Assembly (NCBI GenBank): GCA_964019695.1
Contig: OZ026527.1
Location: forward strand, 73,929,471 to 73,993,470
Length of the DNA: 64,000 bases
Source of the DNA: Loripinus fragilis
Lineage: Eukaryota; Mollusca; Bivalvia; Lucinida; Lucinidae
Reading direction: 5' to 3'
Of the stretch, positions 21,408 to 33,076 are shown in pieces. Position 1 is the first letter of the stretch. Every line of letters starts with the position of its first letter. The notes under the pieces are model-generated. The model was given only the letters and a program-made list of their open reading frames with translations, was not told the origin of the DNA and did no database searches. The translations under genes and the position numbers were made by a program.

Positions 21408-23790
21408 TCCCCCGCTAAAGGCGGAGGGATATTGGCTTGACGTTGTCCGTCCGTCCTTCCTGTTTCACTGTCCGTCCGACTTCCGACCTCAGCCATAACT
21501 AAAGTCCTATTGATGAAAGTTCATGAATCCTCAGCCATAACTAAGTAGCCTATTGAGGAAAGTTCATGAAACATATCCTGAATATATATCACCATGGTGA
21601 GGTTCTGCACGTGATTTTCTTTTCTTTTTAGCTCACCTGAGCCGAAGGCTCATGGGTGAGCTAATAGTTTACCAGTCACTCCGTCGTCCGTCCGTCAACA
21701 TTTTCAAACATCTTCTCCTCTGGAACCACTGGGCCAATTAAACTCAAATTTCATATTGATACTCCTTAGGACGCGGGAACGAGAGTTTGTTCAAATGGGT
21801 CCTGGTCACTTGACCAAGATGGCCGCCATGCCCATATATACCAAGTTTGTTCAAATTTTGATCCTAGGTTGACCTTGACCTACTTAACGTCAAGGTCAAA
21901 TTTTCTTCCTTTTGCATTTAATTTGGAATCTTTTTGAAAAATTGATTTTTTTGAAAACTGTAGAAGCCTTAGTCATTATTCTCTCTTGATACCTTTCACT
22001 TAATGAGATAATGGCTATAAATAAGTTCCAAAGGTCAAGGTTGACCTTTGACCTTTCAGCTAAGTCTCTCATATCAGAGTCCCATCAATATATTAAAACA
22101 CAGTTTTCTCACAAACCGTTGGCCCAATTGAACTCAAATTTCATGTGAGAACTCCTTATGCTAAGTTAACCAAAATTTCTAGGAAAATTTTAGTCACATG
22201 ACCAAGACGGCTGCCACGCCCATATATGGTAAAAACCCTTTAAACATCTTCTTCTCTAGAACCAGAAGGCCGATTAACTCGGGACATGGTATGTACCATT
22301 GAGGATGTGGCGTCTACCAAGTTTGTTCAAATTATGATCCTAGGTTGACCTTGACCTCCTTAACATCAAGGTCAAATTTGCTTCCTAATGCATTTAAATG
22401 GAAATTTTTCGAAAAGTTGATTTTTGTGAAACTGTAGAAGCCTTAGTCATTATTCTCACTTGATATGATTAACCTTATGAGACAATGGCTATAAATAAGT
22501 TCCAAAGGTCAAGGTTGACCTTTGACCTATCAGCTAAGTCTCTCATATTGGAGTCCAATCAATATATTAAAACATAGTTTTCTCACAAACCATTGGCCCA
22601 ATTGAACTCAAATTTCATGTGAAGATTTCTTATGCTAAGTTAGCCAAATTTTTACGAAATTTTTTGGTCACATGACCAAGATGGCCACCATGCCCAAATA
22701 TGGTAAAAACCCTTTAAATATCTTCTTCTCTAGAACAAAAAGGCCAATGGCCTTGGGACTTGGTATGTAGCATTGGGGATGTGGGCCCTAGCAGATGTAC
22801 ACAAATGTTGAATCTAGATTGACCTTGACCTACTTTATGGCAAGGTCAAATTTGATTCCTAATGCATTTATATGGGGAAAATCATAAAATGTTCATTTTT
22901 CCATAACTGTTTAGGCCAAAATTGTAATACTTGCAAGAAATGTTTTCCTAGTGAGACAACGGTTTTATAAGTACCAAATGTTAAGCTGTCCTGTGAACTT
23001 TTATCCAAGGCCACTCATTTGGAATGCCACATACCTATCTAAACATCTTTTCCTCAGAAATCGCTGGGCTGTTTGATGGAGTATTCATTAAATTGTTTTA
23101 GGCCACTTGACGAAAATAGCTGCAACCCAGTAAAACAAATTTAAGCTGTAGTTGATCTTGACCTATTTTAACATTATTAAGGAGATCAGGACCGTCAGGT
23201 CCTCTAGTTTTTTTCGGGTGGGGGGATAGGGTGTCGCCAGTTATAGCGCAGTAATTGCCCTTTGATTGCCTAAATTTCAATGATTTTTTCCGTCCTTAGC
23301 CATAATTGGTAACCTATGGTTGAAAGTTCTTGAAACTTATACTGAATATATATAACCAAAGTGAGGTTATGCACGTGCATTTTTTGGGTGTCGCCAGTTC
23401 TGGCGGAGATAGCCTAATCTTCAATGTTTTTTCCGTCCTCAGCCATAACTAGGTAACCAATGGATGGAATTTCATGAAACTAATACTGAATGTATATGGC
23501 CATAATGTAATGTTGCACTTGAAGTTTCATCCAGGAATCATGAGTTATAAAGGAGTTATCGCTCTTTGATTGCCTAAATTTCAATTATTTTTTCCCAATG
23601 ATTTTTCTGTCCTCAGCCATAACTAGGTATCCAATGGATGAGATCTCATAAAACGCATACTGAATATATATGGCCATAATGTGGTTATGCGCGTGACGTT
23701 TCAACAGGGTGTCATGAGTTATAGAGGAGTTATAGCCCTTTGATCGTCAAATTTCAATGATTTTTCGTGAATATTCAGTGTTTTAACATC
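21408..23790 (+). mobile_element. Tandem-repeat element with CCCCCGC hairpin head, interrupted
   Basis: Head CCCCCGCTAAAGGCGGAGGG is followed by a GTCCGTCCGTCC tract. About four degenerate units of 145-190 bp follow, each containing CCTCAGCCATAACTA, a variant of CCAATGGATG, TACTGAATATATATGGCC and GTTATGCACGTG. A Helitron-like element (21630-23207) splits the second unit from the third. No coding capacity. Architecture resembles Helitron-like non-autonomous elements of bivalves, but I cannot place the family. Confidence 0.55.
21630..23207 (+). mobile_element. Helitron-like (HINE-like) element type 1, copy 1
   Basis: 5' end AGCTCACCTGAGCCGAAGGC forms a hairpin with GGGTGAGCT. It is followed by GTCCGTCCGTC and about 3.5 tandem units of 474 bp carrying CCAATTGAACTCAAATTTCA, CACATGACCAAGATGGCC and GGTTGACCTTGACCT. 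The first unit lacks about 83 bp. The 3' end is the hairpin AGGACC-GTCA-GGTCCT followed by CTAG (23204-23207). A hairpin followed by CTRR and no clear target duplication are Helitron hallmarks. No Rep/helicase, so non-autonomous. Confidence 0.6.
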
Positions 23791-23843
23791 CATGGAGAAA
23801 AAGTCACTTATAATCTAATCGTGAAACATCCGTATGTCACAGC

Positions 23844-24315
23844 ACAATACAAGTACAAAAACACATACCTTGAGACAATAATCAAATGGGCCAAGCTGTA
23901 CTAAAAGTAAATATCTTCTGATATTTCAAAAGGTTAATGCTCATTTCCATCCACATTTTTCATTCATAATTAGCAATTATCTGAAGTCACCTCTCACAAA
24001 CATCTAGGGTAGACTCTATGACGGTTCCAACTTAAAGACTTATGTATAGATGAGAGGGTTGTGGCAAGGTGACGTGTCTTTGCTCTTGCTCAATTTCGGG
24101 GTTTAGTTTTGGATTTCTTTTGCTCCGTTATTCAGTTGGATGTACAGTTGTGTTGAGTCCTTATCTTTGTTCTATCTCCTGTTAATTATCTTGAATTGTA
24201 TGTACATGGAGATGATACATTGATAAGTTAGGGATCTTTCATGCCAAACAAACATATATGTGGCTTGATCCACATCAGAACTAAGGTTGAAGTTGGTACA
24301 GTTAAACATGTTTAA
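23844..24315 (+). mobile_element. Retroelement tail, duplicated segment copy A
   Basis: 472 bp carrying the upstream and proximal part of the subfamily-1 3' UTR: GACGGTTCCAACTTAAAGAC, TTTGGATTTCTTTTGCTCCG, GATAAGTTAGGGATCTTTCA. The same segment, diverged by a few percent and one small gap, follows the LINE at 25669. The two copies thus flank the LINE as direct repeats. Confidence 0.7.
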
Positions 24316-25668
24316 CATTGAATCTTTTAAAATTGATCTCCCATACTTCTTGGGGTGCAGACCGAACTACACTTCTTAAGCTTTATCGGTCTCTAGACTG
24401 GTCAAAATTAGACTATGGATGTATTATATATGGCTCTGCACGAAAATCATATCTTCAACTGCTTGCTCCTATGCATAATCAAGGACTTAGGTTAGCTTTA
24501 GGAGCTTTTAGAACTTCTCCTGTTGCTAGTCTCTATGTAGAAGCAGATGGACCATCACTATACTCACGAAGAGGGAAAATCTCTTTGCAATATGCTATAA
24601 GACTTGCTGCTATCCCACCAAATCCTGCCCATGAAGTTACATTCCCACCAAATTATGTTGATTTATATGAACAAAAACCTATAGCTATTAAATCATTTGG
24701 CATTAGAATTTCACCACTCTTAGAATCTGCTAATATCAAGCCACAAAGTGTTGAAAAACATTTTACACCGCCTGGTGTGTGAAACAACCTGATATACTTT
24801 TCAATTTACACTCTGGGAAAAAACTCTGAATCAAATCCACATATATTAAAAGATGATTTCAGACGGCTGCAAAGTCGTTATAAGAGATATCAACAAGTTT
24901 ATACCTATGTGTCAAAAGAAGGTCAAAGGTTGGTTGTGCTGTTATATCAAGCAACCATAGTAATATGCAACGTATACCTGATGAGTCATCTATTTCACTG
25001 CTGAAGCAAAAACAATTGATTTAGCTTTTGATTTTATAAGAACTTGTGACATTAACACTAAATTTATTATATTTTCTGACTCGCTTTCTGTATTGAAAGC
25101 TATGAACCATACCAGTTCAAAGAATTCACAGGTTCAGAAACTTTTAGAAAAATGTCACGAGATTTTAGCAAATAATGAAATCGTTCTCTGTTGGAGTCCT
25201 AGTCATATAGGCAATCTTTGCACTAGTAAGAAATAATTGCTTCCATGTTGATAACATGAAACAGTTATTTCAAGATATACATATATATAGTATTATGACA
25301 TTTTAAAAGAAATAAATCTTTTTAACAAAATCTAATAGCTATTTTTTTTAAATTGGTACTTTTTTATACCTATTATGCCCTATAAATAGTATCATTGCAT
25401 CGTTATGATCGTTTAGCGCTATATTCTGTTCAGTCAAAGAACATGTACATTCGTCTGGAATAGCTCTTTGAAACTGGAGATATTGTACATGATCCTTCCT
25501 GTCAACAATCGTACAGCAACTCGATGTCATTTTTAAAATAATTATTATCATCCATTTTATTCATTACAAATTTTACTTTTTCCATCCAAATCATGTTTAG
25601 TTTAATATCGTCTGACGCTAATGAACCTCAAGGGTTGATGCATCGTTAAGCACCAAACAAACAAACAA
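24316..25668 (+). mobile_element. LINE, I/jockey-like non-LTR retrotransposon, 5'-truncated
   Basis: Contains, in order, the C-terminal part of a reverse transcriptase ORF, an RNase H region, a short C-terminal coding tail, a 350-bp 3' UTR and a (CAAA)n tail at 25653-25670. The 3' UTR shows AAAGAACATGTACA, TTGTACATGATCCTTCCTGT and GGGTTGATGCATCGTTAAGC. Related 3' ends occur at 44115-44632 and 62248-62905. 5' truncation is typical of target-primed reverse transcription. An internal deletion joins the RNase H region directly to the tail near 25218. Confidence 0.85.
24318..25215 (+). pseudogene. LINE ORF2 remnant: RT C-terminus plus RNase H
   Basis: The first 154 codons are open and carry the thumb-side signature of I/jockey-clade reverse transcriptases: LYRSLDWSKLDYGCIIYGSA, then HNQGLRLALGAFRTSPV. 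A stop at 24780-24782 ends that frame. Frame-shifted RNase H sequence resumes from about 24850. There the expected first catalytic Asp codon (24906-24908) is TAT (Tyr), while the second Asp is kept in FSDSLSVLKAM (Asp at 25078-25080). The CWSPSHIG motif near 25192 is also kept. Palm catalytic motifs are absent because of 5' truncation. The protein cannot be active. Confidence 0.85.
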
Positions 25669-25931
25669 ACAATACAAGTACAAAACACATACATTGAGAC
25701 TATAATTAAATGGGCCAAGCTGTGGCTTGTAACATTTTACCCTACTAAAAGTAAATCTCTTCTGATATCTCAAAAGATTAATGCTCATATCCATCCACCT
25801 TTTTTTCATTCATAATCAGCAATTATCTGAAGTCACCTCTCACAAACATCTAGAGTAGACTTTGACGGTTACAACTTAAAGACTTATGTATAGATGAGAG
25901 TGTTGGGACAAGATGCCATGTCTTTGCTCAA
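25669..25931 (+). mobile_element. Retroelement tail, duplicated segment copy B, left part
   Basis: Starts ACAATACAAGTACAAAACAC like copy A at 23844. It continues to TGTCTTTGCTCAA, where a 3.84-kb element is inserted. It resumes at 29775. The last four bases TCAA are the left target duplication of that insertion. Confidence 0.7.
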
Positions 25932-26689
25932 TAGTCAGGAAAAAAACAGAAAAGTTCACAAGTACAGGCATTTTGTGAAGAAAGGGTTTGACACCAAGAT
26001 TAGGGGTAATTTGGTATGCTGAATCCGAAAACCAATGTTGGCAAACTGGGAAATAAATTCTTAATGAATTAATTTGCATATTTTCAAAATGGCTGCCAAA
26101 AATTATGGTATTCGACATTTTACTGAAGTGTTTTATTTTTTGACTATGTTTCTAATCCAAAATCATTTGTATTATGTCAAAAGATTGTTTTACCACTAGA
26201 GTACATGGTTTGGGCGGCAATTTACATAATTATTCCAGGATATTACCGTCTTCATGGTAATAAATGTCCGTTTAGTCTATAAAAGCATATATAAATTTGC
26301 CTTATTCAGTATCCTGCTATTTAAATGTTGGTTTTATTCATAGCACGATTTTGGACTGTTTACCAGCTTTTCAAGAAATAAATGAGAAAAACTTAAGTAA
26401 TCAACAAGTTGTTTTGTTTTAAAATAGATATGTCATAATGTCCATGCCCAAATATATGGTACATTTTGTATCTATAAAACGTAACAGCATTGCACATTCC
26501 CATTTGTAACCTAGGGTCTAATCAGATCAACCTTGCACCATCAGGTTAACTTCTAATGTGTGTCAAATTGTTTCGGGAGACCACCTAAATGGGGAAAAAA
26601 TATTGCCCTAAAGAATAAACCCATTTGAGCTATGTAAATTTGCATGGTTTCCATGGCAAAGCATAATGCGCTTCTAAAGAATGGGGATG

Positions 26690-27100
26690 TCCATACAAAA
26701 GTACTCATATCTCAGCAGCATCTCATCAGAAACCTTTAAACTTGGCACCAACTGAATATTAAGACATAGAACTTTCATTCAATGTTCAGATATGCAAATC
26801 ATGAAATTTGCATATTCATGAATATTAATGAAAACATTAGAAATAAGATAAAAATCGTAAATAAATTAGGGTTTGTACATGCAAATATATCTACATCTCA
26901 GCAGCGTACTATCTTATACTACCAGCCTTGATACCAATTTAATGCTAATACATAGCATGTTTACTTAATTGTCCAATATGCAAATTATCTAAAAATTGTA
27001 TTCATGAATATATATTAAATATTAGAAATGAGAAAATTAGAGAACAAATGATATGATGTAAATGCAAAATTACACATATCTCAGCTACTATTTATCCTAG
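26690..27100 (-). repeat. Satellite-like units, left arm
   Basis: Units carry ATATCTCAGCAGC at 26708, about 26893 and 27073, and ATTCATGAATATTAATGAAA. These are the reverse complement of the right-arm units. Confidence 0.65.
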
Positions 27101-27239
27101 ATTTCAAACTCACTGACTTTTTTAAACTTGTTCCCAAATTTAAGTCCAGAAAAAGTTCTATAATAGTGTTGTTTGATACGCAAAGTATTTAATTTGTTTA
27201 TTAATGAGTATTTTAGAAGATACAGCCTTATTGATTCGT

Positions 27240-29240
27240 GTTCAAGTTTTCTTAAGTTTCTACAGTTTTCATCAATATTCATGAATGCGTTTGTTAAATG
27301 ATTGTATATCTGACCATTGGAATAAAACACTATGTCTCAGCCTTAATTTGATACTAAGATAAATTGTCTAGAACAATTTAAAGATGAGATAGGAGTTATT
27401 TTAGAAGTAGACCCCCACTGATTTTTCTACGTTTTTCTCATTTCTAATGTATACATTGATATTAATAAATTTAAAAAAAGATAATTTTATATAATGACTA
27501 ATGAGTAAAGTGAAATGTCATAACTTTAAGTCGATAGCAAGTGTGGTGGTCTAGGAATAATAGCAGCTACGATGTGAGTAATTTTGTAGGTACACCCCCT
27601 TAATTTTATTACCATTTTTCTCTCATTTCTAACATTTAAATTAAAATTCAAGAACATAATCATAAAATGATTTGCATATCCGATCATGGCATAAAATCTG
27701 CTATGCCTTAACATTTATTTGATACCAAGCTTGTTAGCCTAGGGCAATTGGCAGAGGAGATATAGGTTGTTTTACAGAATATAACCATTTTAATTTTTCT
27801 GCATTTGTTCTTTCTTTGTTTAATGTTTTCATTAATATTCACAAATATGTAGATTAGATTTGTATATCAGATTGTTGTGTTAAAGTACTATAACTTGCCT
27901 TCCATTTGGTACCAATTTCGGAAGTCTAGAATATAGCAGCAGCTGACATATGGGTGATATTCATGAATATGCAAATTTGATAATTTGTATATCATACTAA
28001 GGGGTTAAAGCGCAGTGTTTCAACTTTTATTTGGTAGCAAGTTTTGTTGTCTAGAATAGTAAGCAGCTGACATTTAGGTAATGCTGGACGTAACCTCCTT
28101 ATCTTTTCAACCTTTTTTTTGTCTTATTTCTCATGTTTTCATAAATATTCATAATATACAAATTAGATCATTTGCATATCATACCGTTGGGTAAAAGTAT
28201 TTTGTCTAGGCTTTGATTTGTTACCCAGTTTGATAGTCTATGATAACTAGCACTTGACATATGGTAAATGTGTATAGGTACACCCCCTTATATTTTCTAC
28301 GAATTTTCTTTAAATTCTATTTTTTATTAATACTAATGAATAGGCAAAATCGAACATTTGCATAGCAATACTATGAATAAAGAATAACATGTCTGGGCTT
28401 TAATTTGGTAACAGGGTCGATAATCTAGGATTAGTTGCTGCTTAGATACAAATCATTTTGTAGGTACCCCCACTTTCTTTAGAGTCATATTGTGGATTTT
28501 CACATTATGGGGGGAGGTTAAATTTTTCTAGGCAAGACTCCCTGAGCCAGTTTTGTTCTTTGGGACTTAGCGACCATTTTCTTTTGCCAGTAACTGATAG
28601 CTTGCTTTTCTTGAATTGGTGGAAGAGAGAAAAAATCCATGAAAGAATGTGCGGCACGCAAGTGTCGATCTTGGATCTGCTTGCAAATGACCCAGTGGGT
28701 TGCCATGAACACCATGCAATTTTATGTAATCCAAACAGGTTCATTTAAGGAGACAATAAATTTTTTTGGGTATTTAGTCGTCCCACTGAACAATTTCGCT
28801 TCCATGAGTAATTGTCCTTAGGTGCAAGGTAATAAGCATCCCCCCAACCCAGAGGTGTGTGTGTGGGGCAGATTTACCTCTATTATTAGTTTAATAAATA
28901 CTCATAAATATGCAAATGAGATAATTTAATATTTGACTATTGGATAAAAGGACTTGTCAAGTTTTTATCATTTATGATATAATAACATGCAGCAAGGACA
29001 GTTTGGGACAGAATTTAGTTTCTATATGCTTTTTTTTTTACATAATTTTCCCTTAATTTCTGAATTTTTCATCAGTATTAATGAATATGCAAATTAGATA
29101 ATAAATCTGCATATCAGACCATTCCATCAGATGAAAGTACTATATCTAAGCTTTAATTTGCTAGCAAGTTTAATAGTGTAGGGTGAGTAGCTTGTGAGAT
29201 ACGATTCATGTTGTAGGTACAGGCCCACTTTCTTTAAAAT
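27240..29240 (+). repeat. Satellite-like units, right arm
   Basis: About nine degenerate units of roughly 185-250 bp marked by ATTTGCATATCA.ACC, TCTA.GCTTTAATTTGGTA, TAGTCTAGG.TA and GTAGGTACACCCCCTTA. A non-repeat insert with openings in several frames (28490-28830) interrupts the array. None of its reading frames is recognisable. Confidence 0.65.
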
Positions 29241-29774
29241 CGCATTAACCCCCTCCCCTAGCTGAAACTTACAGAATTTTGTTTAAAACGCCATATTTTC
29301 CTGCAAACAGTAGTAAACTCATTGCGATGCATTTTTTAAGTTCTCATTTTAATGAAATCATTCCTGACATATTTGGGCCAGATAATATGCATGGGCTATC
29401 ATAAAAAACTTAACTTAGTCGGAAGCAAGATTTTTTGCTCAAGTTGTCCCCCCTGATTACCTCTTGGTCATATTTTGAATTCTAATTGCATAAATTGATG
29501 TCAGTAAAGATAGATGTTTTTGGATTGATTTGTACCAGTTTGGCATCCTAAATACGTTACTCTACAGATTTTTATGGATTTCACTTCAATTTGGCAGCAA
29601 TCTTGGAAATATGCAAATTAGATATTGAAGACGCCATTTTACAGCTTGCCAACATTGGTTTTTGGATTCAGCATAACAAAATACCCCTAATAGGTATCTC
29701 AAAACCTTTTCTTCACAAAATGCCTGTACCTTCTTAAATAAGCGTCTTTCTGATTTTTTTTTCCTGACTATCAA

Positions 29775-30290
29775 GCCCACCGGAGTTTACTGTTGGATTC
29801 CTTTTGCTCCGTTATTCAGTTAGATGTACTGTGTGTTGAGTCCTTATCTTTGTTTTATCTCGTGTTTATTATATTGATTGTATGTACATGGAGATGATAC
29901 ATTGATAAGCTAGGGATCTTTCATGCGAAACAAACATATATGTGTCTTTTTCCACATCAGAACTAAGGGTGAAGTTGGTACAGTTAAACATGTTTAAGCC
30001 CTCCAATGGGTTTTTTGCTGACCGTTCCAATTCGATGCTTCTGTTGTGGATCATTGTTGTTATTTATGTTTATCTTTTCTATGCTATGCAAGGAATATAA
30101 TAAATTTAATTTGTTATATTCCTTGCAGGTTAGTAATCACCTGGTGGAAAAGGGCTGACTTCTTGGCTCTCTTGTTCATGTTTTTTTCTTGTGTTTTGTC
30201 ACTTTCCCACATGGTGTTACGGTTCAGGATGGAACTTGATTGTATCGATTCCTTACCTTTGCAGTCCTCTCTACTCTGTTCCAAATGTGA
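29775..30290 (+). mobile_element. Retroelement tail, duplicated segment copy B, right part
   Basis: Resumes GCCCACCGGAGTTTACTGTT and continues through GATAAGCTAGGGATCTTTCA (to 29997, the end of the duplicated segment). It then runs into the distal UTR GCTGACCGTTCCAATTCGAT, CTGGTGGAAAAGGGCTGACT and GATTCCTTACCTTTGCA. A 13-bp-stem palindrome, GCAAGGAATATAA...TTATATTCCTTGC, sits at 30088-30126. Confidence 0.7.
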
Positions 30291-31052
30291 TTCTATGTAA
30301 CATCAAAAATCGTATCTATTGCATTTGGCGCAAGTTTGTCAGGACTTAACGTTACAATTTATTTGGTACGATTGTGTTCTAACACAGTGCCCAAACTACG
30401 GTATCAGTATAAAAATAGACAGTTGTGTTCTAAAAATAGCAAAACCTGAGCCAGGAACCAAAATACAATATCGACAATATTGGGTTGATGCCGACCATAT
30501 ACAGCACAGTGATGGAACTATATTTTTTTTCTGAATTGCAGGATCGTAAAGCATCGGCACCAATCAGCAGGAACTATTGCCATGACTTGGTTTGTTATGA
30601 ATTCTACGTGAACAATATTGTTACTAGTTTTTACATTATATTTTGATGGAATTGACGGTGACCCAAAGACGAGATAGAATTCAACTCTCTTCAAAATAAG
30701 GAAACGTTAAAATGTCGTCTGCTGCTATTAATAGATGGTGCTGTATGAATTAACATGAAGACGGTATCGATCTCGCTTCGATGAAGTCTGTCACAATCTA
30801 AAAATAGATTTAACAATAAGCATCTATCTCGCCCACGCATGTTAGTGATGTCAGGGGCGCAATAAGGCAGCCTGTCGTCTTGCAATATGAGGCTCGCTTG
30901 ATGGACAGTGCCTTCATCGCATCACTTACATTTGGACAACAGACAACAGAATAGAAATAATGTTTTCACATTAGAAGCGTACATGATATTTAATGTGAAT
31001 CCTCTGCCTTTAAGCACCATCTTCTGTAGGACAGCAGATATTGGTTCAATGT
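30291..31052. other. No gene identified
   Basis: ORFs at 30319-30534 (+) and 30691-30885 (-) have no recognisable domains. Sequence is less AT-rich than neighbours but shares nothing with other parts of the window. Confidence 0.4.
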
Positions 31053-31305
31053 CATGCGCGGATCAAGAGAGTTTTATCAGAGGGGGTTCAACTTTGACAA
31101 GTTTTTTATATTATTAAGAGGGGAGAGACGATCCAAGCAAATACTACAATAAGCGGGCCATCATCGGCCCGTCAGCGAAACGCCATTTAAACGGTGTTTC
31201 GCTGGTGTGTCGAAAATGGTCCAAAATTGAATGCTGGCATGGTAGCTTTGTGGTTTTTTCAGGGGATCCGGACCAGTATTGCTAAGAAATCCTATATTTT
31301 GAAGA
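31053..31305 (-). mobile_element. hAT-like MITE, truncated copy, reversed
   Basis: Left end CATGCGCGGATCAAGAG is the complement of the right end of the 56224 element. The internal order is mirrored: the palindromic module 31154-31210, then ATGCTGGCATGGTAGCTTTG, GGGGATCCGGACCAGTATTG. The other TIR is missing. Confidence 0.75.
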
Positions 31306-32600
31306 TGATGAGTGGATTACCTGGTGAAAATTAAAAAAAAAATATTGATTTAAGTTATTGCCCTTTGTAAATGTTGGCATTGAAAACTTATGATCCCTTC
31401 TTGACAAGCAAAGGGTTGGGGGCATAATGTTTCATAAACTTTCTCAATTGCCATCAAGCTGTTAAAATATACAGGTGTTCCCGAGGCCTTATCTCTAATT
31501 TGATTGGCTTCTGGCAAATACCTGGGAAATAATGGCAGGTTTTATCAGATCAGTGACCATGCTGCTTATTAGTCTAATCAGATCATTGGTCTTATCTAGC
31601 CTGGCTGTAGCTAAGCTCTACCCACTTACTACGACATATTGAAGCCACTACCCGGGGTCCAGGATTCTTGCCTTAACATGTATACAATTAGGGGATAAAG
31701 ACGCGTCATCGTAAAACTAAATTTCCAACCGTATATCCGATGATATACCTCCCCAATGAAAATTTTGAAAACAGTTATCCCCATTCCAATGCACTAGTAA
31801 CATTTCCTCCAAAAAACAGTGAAATGTAGTAGGTTGCGCCTACATACAGAGGCTGTCATCTTGCCAGCCAATGTTACGTTTTGACGTCGAGTATCCGACA
31901 GTGGCAGGATTCACAAAATGACGTTATCAAATCAGACGCAAGTGCATTGGGCAATTTTGTAGATAAGGAGTAAAGTACTGTATTTTAGTTGGTGCAAATA
32001 TGAAGACATTTATTTATTCTCGGTCGGTCCTTCTAGCAAACATTATTGGTCATCGCTCAATTATTCCACATGGGATTTTCATTTTTAAAAGATGTTTCTA
32101 AATATAATTTTAAGCCTAACTTTCTGTCCAGTGAGCTTTTATCTGACGTTTCTATATAAAGAATTTTGGAAGTCTTTTCATAAAAAATGGGAGTTTGAGT
32201 TCAGTCAGTGACGTTTTTGCTTATGAAAACTGGAAGGCATTTCTTTTGTTCGCCAAATCTTTCAGTGCATCAGAGTAATTTTCATTTTTTGTATTTGGTT
32301 GTTAGATTCTGATATGTGCAAACAAGTAGATCAGATTCAGTCTATTGATTATCACTCCTTTCTGAATTTTTAAGTTTAATTTGAACTTTGGATATTCTTA
32401 GATACTGTCAGATGGTCGATTGATAGCCTTTTCTCGAGTAAGTAACTTATTTAGTGAATAATTAACATTACATTTAAGTGAGCGACATGTCCGTACAGCG
32501 ATTTTAAAAGAATTTTGTAGTTTTTCAGATTTCAAACGGTAATACCCCGATCTACAATAATTTTGGGTTATTTCTTGCATTTTTTTCATTTTTTTATTAA
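31306..32600. other. No gene identified
   Basis: No convincing ORF or repeat. From about 32600 the sequence resembles the TTAA family B MITE (GTAAGCAAACAGTGGA, GATCTGGGTTTGCTTA), which is the apparent host of the next element. Confidence 0.4.
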
Positions 32601-32867
32601 AATTTTAATAGATCATTCTGTAAGTCAAATCAAATGTGTAAGCAAACAGTGGAACCTCTGATTTGACACCACGTCATGTGGTATATGATCTGGGTTTGCT
32701 TAGCTTTGTTGAACCGCAAATTTCACATTTCGCAAATTTCACACCGTGTGAAGAATTGGTACCAATTCTTCACTTTTGGAAAATATGAAATTTGCGTATG
32801 GTCAAATTCGATAATTTTGGGGGTCTAACATCTGTCCTCAAATTTCACATTTCTCATTTTTTTTACT

Positions 32868-33076
32868 GTGAAGAATTGGTACGCATTCGTGCCATCTGCG
32901 AAGGACAGGGTCGATTTTTCTCAGATGTGAAGAATTGGTACTCAATTTTCACAAATGTGAAGAATTGGTACCAGTTCTTCAAACCTGTGAAGAATTGGAA
33001 CTCAATTTTCATAAATGTGAAGAATCAGTACCAAATGCTCACATATGTGAAGAATTGGTACTTTATCTTCGCAGAT
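32868..33076 (+). repeat. 30-bp subterminal repeats, GTGAAGAATTGGTA
   Basis: GTGAAGAATTGG (one variant GTGAAGAATCAG) starts at 32868, 32927, 32957, 32987, 33017 and 33047. The last five are spaced exactly 30 bp. The same motif lies in both TIRs and at about 35066. Because 30 is a multiple of three, an ORF (32792-33103) opens across it with a 10-residue repeat VKNWY...; it is not a gene. Confidence 0.9.

Larger units (their letters stand above)
25932..29770. mobile_element. 3.84-kb element with ~170-bp TIRs and inverted arrays
   Basis: Begins TAGTCAGGAAAA and ends TTTTCCTGACTA. The inverted match extends about 170 bp, with GCATTTTGTGAAGAAA, TATGCTGAATCC and AACCAATGTTGGCAA shared. It is bordered by TCAA at 25928-25931 and 29771-29774. 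Removing the element plus one TCAA rejoins the retroelement tail. Inside are about three degenerate ~183-bp units in one orientation (26690-27100) and about nine in the opposite orientation (27240-29240). No transposase recognised, so probably non-autonomous. A 4-bp duplication is compatible with several superfamilies; I do not assign one. Confidence 0.8.

Noticed and set aside
32868..33076. CRISPR-like array
   Set aside because: The repeats are 12-16 bp with similar spacers at fixed 30-bp period, in eukaryotic DNA, and the motif also sits in the TIRs of the element.
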